A DNA stretch of 64,000 nucleotides, from the NCBI RefSeq assembly GCF_007990775.1, contig NZ_BJXB01000006.1:167991-231990 (forward strand), in the 5' to 3' direction. The notes under the pieces were generated by a model. It ran no database searches. It worked only from the letters and a program-made list of their open reading frames with translations, and was not told the DNA's origin. The position numbers were made by a program, and so were the translations under genes. The DNA comes from Deinococcus cellulosilyticus NBRC 106333 = KACC 11606 (GTDB lineage Bacteria; Deinococcota; Deinococci; Deinococcales; Deinococcaceae). The number at the start of each line of letters is the position of its first letter. Position 1 is the first letter of the stretch. This document shows positions 61,459-64,000 of the stretch, one piece after another.

Positions 61459-61489
61459 TTGACTCTGACACCGTGGCAGACCCTAGCCT
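61459..61489 (+). promoter_or_regulatory. MerR-type promoter of the 58-residue protein gene
   Basis: TTGACT (61459-61464) and TAGCCT (61484-61489) are exactly 19 bp apart. The spacer holds CTGACACCGTGGCAG, a dyad related to the one in the divergent promoter, with CAC-GTG cores. Confidence 0.7.
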
Positions 61490-61509
61490 TGAGTCAGAAG
61501 GAGATGCCC

Positions 61510-61686
61510 ATGTTCGATGCCCAGCAATACCTCGCCATGAAAGCCGTTCAGGAAAAGATTCAAAAGGAAGTTCAGTTCCAGCAGGAGGAGGCCACCACCC
61601 AGAAAAACCTCACCAGGCTGTCCTTTCCCAGATGGTTCGGCGGAACACCCTCCCCTGCATCCAGAAGGCCTCTGCGCAGGGCATGA
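61510..61686 (+). CDS. 58-residue protein under a MerR-type promoter
   Basis: The short protein begins MFDAQQYLAMKAVQEKIQKEVQFQQEEA, a strongly amphipathic helix, followed by a basic C-terminal half ending SRRPLRRA. I know no family. AAGGAG (61498-61503) stands 6 nt before this ATG; another ATG 6 nt upstream overlaps that site and is less likely. A promoter with a 19-bp spacer and a terminator frame it, so it is a complete transcription unit, divergent from the MerR gene. Confidence 0.68.
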   Translation: MFDAQQYLAMKAVQEKIQKEVQFQQEEATTQKNLTRLSFPRWFGGTPSPASRRPLRRA

Positions 61687-61707
61687 AAACCTGGCCGAAC
61701 CATCAAA

Positions 61708-61743
61708 GGGCCCCCGGGCATGACGCTCGGGGGCAGGTTTTTC
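61708..61743 (+). terminator. Terminator of the 58-residue protein gene
   Basis: A GC-rich stem (GCCCCCG / CGGGGGC) around an 11-nt loop is followed by AGGTTTTTC. It also lies 18 nt past the end of the convergent DUF4139 gene. Confidence 0.85.
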
Positions 61744-61760
61744 TCTATAGGTAAGAGGGT

Positions 61761-62981
61761 TTACTGGTAAATCTGGGTGATGGTATAGGTGTAGGTGCGC
61801 TTCTCTCCAGCGTTCAGCTTGGGTTCCACCAGCACACCTTCGGTGGTGGCTTTCACGTTGCCTTTGATCTCGAACTTGCCGCTCAGCATGTCTTTGAACT
61901 GGGCCTGCACCGCGCGTTTCTTGTTGTTCTTCAGGGTCAGGGTGACGTTGTAAACCGCACGGTTTTCGTTCTGGCTGACAGTCTTCACTTCACGTTTGTA
62001 ACTGACATCTGCGTCCTGACCGAGGTTTAGCTGGGTTTCCTTGTTGGCCGTCAGGTTGGGGACCTGGGCCTGACCCACGATGCGACCATCTTCACGCACG
62101 GTGACGGTGCCATTGGGCAGGAATTCACTGCTGGTGAACTTGTACAGGCGGCTCAGGTTGCCTTCGGTGTTCTGGGGGTAGAAGTAACTGGTGGCAGACA
62201 GGAAGGGGGTCACCTTGGTCTGGGGCTTCACGAAGGGCAGGGTGTAGGTTCCACTGGCTTCCAGGGTGAAGCCCTGGGTCAGGTCATAACGGTACAGGCC
62301 GCCTGCTTCGCCCTGGGCCACAATGGCGTCTGCTTCAGCCTTCATCATCATGCCCTGAGGGGCTGCAGCAGGCATGGGACGGGGGTAGTCATTCATGGAG
62401 AGGTTGACATCACCACCGAACAGTTCGGTGTGGTCCACGGTCAGCTTGCGACCGGTGTTGTTGCGAATGTCTGCCCAGGCATTGAAGGTGTGCCCGTTAT
62501 CGGTGATGTTGAGGTTGTAACGGGGGGTCCAGGTGATGCCCTGCGTCAGGTAACTGAGGGTGGCGTTTCCACCTTTTGCAATCAGGAAATCCACCTGAAA
62601 GCTGGGCTGCTGGGGGGCACTCAGGTATTCGATGTTGCGGGGATCGGCATAGAAGTAGCGCCCGGTTTTCAGGTCTTTCAGCAGGAAGTCATCGGCGCGG
62701 ACCACTTCGGCTTCAATGAGTTCATTGCCCTTTTGCACCAGCACCTTCTGGCCCTGCAGGGTGGTCATCACCTGCTGGCTGGTCTGGCTCAGCACGTCTA
62801 CACCTTCCAGCGTTAAGCTGCCAGGGAGGATCTGTGAGAAGTGGTCAATGGGCAGGTTCAGGGTGTATTTCTCTCCGACCTGAACGTTTTCGCGGATTTC
62901 ACTGAATCCGGGGTAGATGCGTAAATCAGCGGCGTGTGCGGTGGCCATCAGGCCGAGGGCAATCAGTGCGAATCTTTTCAT
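61761..62981 (-). CDS. DUF4139 domain-containing secreted protein
   Basis: The 406-residue protein has a signal peptide (MKRFALIALGLMATAHA, cleavage before Ala-Asp-Leu) and the DUF4139 pattern: GITWTPRYNLNITDNGHTFNAWADIRNNTGRKLTVDHTELFGGDVN and a C-terminal beta domain ending NAGEKRTYTYTITQIYQ. The family has no firm function. TAAGCT lies 6 nt before the ATG (leaderless pattern). It is followed upstream by a close paralog and a remnant of a third. Confidence 0.88.
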   Translation of the reverse strand: MKRFALIALGLMATAHAADLRIYPGFSEIRENVQVGEKYTLNLPIDHFSQILPGSLTLEGVDVLSQTSQQVMTTLQGQKVLVQKGNELIEAEVVRADDFLLKDLKTGRYFYADPRNIEYLSAPQQPSFQVDFLIAKGGNATLSYLTQGITWTPRYNLNITDNGHTFNAWADIRNNTGRKLTVDHTELFGGDVNLSMNDYPRPMPAAAPQGMMMKAEADAIVAQGEAGGLYRYDLTQGFTLEASGTYTLPFVKPQTKVTPFLSATSYFYPQNTEGNLSRLYKFTSSEFLPNGTVTVREDGRIVGQAQVPNLTANKETQLNLGQDADVSYKREVKTVSQNENRAVYNVTLTLKNNKKRAVQAQFKDMLSGKFEIKGNVKATTEGVLVEPKLNAGEKRTYTYTITQIYQ

Positions 62982-63083
62982 GAGCTCAGCTTAGCGGCCT
63001 TTCGTGAAGTTGGATACACAATCTGCTTCAGGTTGAATTAAGGTGGGGATTCACCTGATGCTCATATGGTTACAGCTTCGTTA

Positions 63084-63143
63084 TCAGGGGCGGTCCGTCT
63101 GGAGCGTGAATTGCAGGGTTTTTTCTTCTCCTGCTTGAGACCC
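63084..63143 (-). pseudogene. Remnant of a third DUF4139 gene (C-terminal codons only)
   Basis: Read on the minus strand, these 20 codons give GSQAGEEKTLQFTLQTDRP followed by a stop, which matches the last residues EEKTLQFTF of the gene that ends at 63256. The nucleotides match too (about 22 of 26 over the core). No upstream part or start survives, so this is probably a leftover of a duplication. Confidence 0.6.
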
Positions 63144-63176
63144 AAATGTCAGGGTTTGAGATCCCTTCCCTGACCT

Positions 63177-63208
63177 GCAAAAACCTGCCAGGTGTGTTCT
63201 GGCAGGTT
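63177..63208 (-). terminator. Terminator of the DUF4139 paralog gene
   Basis: On the minus strand AACCTGCCAG / CTGGCAGGTT, a perfect 10-bp stem with a 7-nt loop, is followed by TTT. It lies 47 nt past the stop at 63256. Confidence 0.9.
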
Positions 63209-63255
63209 CATGGTTTCTTGATCTTTTGCAGGATGGCTCAAACTGCAACCGTAGA

Positions 63256-64000
63256 TCAGTATCTATGTTCTTTTGTGAAAGTAAATTGCAGGGTTTTTTC
63301 CTCCAGAGGGGCAAGGGTGTTCACAAACTGAATCTGGTCCTTCAGCGCTTTCAGGGCAGAGGAATGTTTTTCAATGTTGATTTTCCGTCCAGCCTCAAAC
63401 AGGTCTTCCAGATAATTCAACTGCACCACCCGATCTGAGTGATTCTTGAAGGTGAGGGTGACCTCATAGCGGTCCAGATAACCCCCATTGGAATTCGCTT
63501 CCTTGATGGTCTCTTTGCCCAGATAGGTCACCCTGCGCTGGTGGGTTACTTCGGTGGCCTCTCCCATGTTGACCACCACGGGGCTGCCTTTGGCTGCACT
63601 GGGCACCGACGATTCTCCCACAAAGAACTGCCCGTCCCGGATCTGGAAGATGCCGCCGAACAGAAACTCTGGTGCATCAAAATGGTACTGGCGCTGAAAG
63701 TATCCCTGCTGGGACTCGGTGCGGAACCCCTGCCTGAGCACCATCACCTGTTCCACCCGATTGATGGGAATGGTCTGCACAGGGAGGGCATATTTGCCTC
63801 TGGGGAGATCAAACTGGACATTCACATCGTACTGGTAGATGCCACCTGAGACCTGCTGGGCATTTTGCACCTGTGTGGTCGGGCGGGTCGCCCTGTACTC
63901 CACGTCGTAATCTGCAGCTGCTTTAAAGGCATCCGCTTCTTCAAGAGCGTGGTTCTGTCCAGAATTGCCACAAAGGGAACCACTGACAAAGGTGGTCTTG
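63256..64000 (-). CDS. DUF4139-like protein, N-terminus outside window
   Basis: The reading frame is open to the last base of the window, so about 248 C-terminal residues are seen, from KTTFVSGSLCGNSGQNHALEEADAFKAAADYDVEYRATRP to the end EEKTLQFTFTKEHRY. It has the beta-rich build of the neighbouring DUF4139 protein (PINRVEQVMVLRQGF, QRQYHFDAPEFLFGG) and the paired pattern of a C-terminal sheet. It is probably a paralog of the gene ending at 61761, and its own terminator follows. Confidence 0.82.
   Translation of the reverse strand, partial: KTTFVSGSLCGNSGQNHALEEADAFKAAADYDVEYRATRPTTQVQNAQQVSGGIYQYDVNVQFDLPRGKYALPVQTIPINRVEQVMVLRQGFRTESQQGYFQRQYHFDAPEFLFGGIFQIRDGQFFVGESSVPSAAKGSPVVVNMGEATEVTHQRRVTYLGKETIKEANSNGGYLDRYEVTLTFKNHSDRVVQLNYLEDLFEAGRKINIEKHSSALKALKDQIQFVNTLAPLEEKTLQFTFTKEHRY

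Overview
The window reads as ordinary chromosome from a Deinococcus-type bacterium of moderate GC content. Support for this comes from the gene families (GyrI-linked MerR regulators, ComB-like phosphatase, DUF4139 proteins, RIO-type kinase, PEP carboxylase, the Pta-AckA pair). It also comes from promoters: about a dozen genes have a TANNNT box placed 5-8 nt before the start codon, the pattern of leaderless mRNAs that are common in Deinococcus. The species cannot be named from the sequence alone. No phage, transposase or CRISPR array is visible.

Layout. 1-4930 (+): the end of what looks like a specialised-metabolite locus, with an unidentified cut gene, a luciferase-like monooxygenase that seems to start at an ATC codon, a family 4 glycosyltransferase, an ABC exporter and a phosphopantetheinyl transferase, all tightly coupled. 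4974-9310: fabH under a palindromic operator, a Nudix/MazG house-cleaning operon, an XRE regulator, and an HbpS-like/aldo-keto reductase pair. 9382-12635: ackA-pta. 12706-17270: a START-like protein behind a perfect CRP-type site, an SDR enzyme, a self-regulated MerR/GyrI pair, rpiA and a peroxiredoxin. 17455-23549: an alpha-galactoside uptake regulon (LacI regulator, two permeases, binding protein, GH36 alpha-galactosidase) with three matching operators and no ATPase subunit.

23708-33661: a nucleotidyltransferase, an orphan ABC ATPase with a membrane protein and a winged-helix regulator, a secreted protein, an operon of LmbE deacetylase, AddA-like helicase-nuclease and SRPBCC protein, then a RIO kinase, a small membrane protein and HU. 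33941-46604: rnhA, an ArsC-like protein without its catalytic cysteine, comB-rpe, an M3 oligopeptidase, queA, a NYN protein, a GAF/HD-GYP protein, and ymdB-ppc. 46834-57403: a large lipoprotein pullulanase, a phosphoesterase, tRNA-Pro(CGG), recX, a MATE transporter, a leishmanolysin-like lipoprotein, an unusual six-repeat GRIGG protein, rpsT, a hydrolase and a HIT protein. 57372-64000: meaB and methylmalonyl-CoA mutase, a MerR regulator facing a 58-residue protein through paired MerR-type promoters, and two DUF4139 proteins with the remnant of a third.

The points most worth following are the GRIGG repeat protein, a family of intergenic elements bounded by inverted heptamer arrays (one of which supplies the 3' end of the alpha-galactosidase gene), the MerR promoter pair with its small protein, the ATC start, and the structured leader of rpsT.
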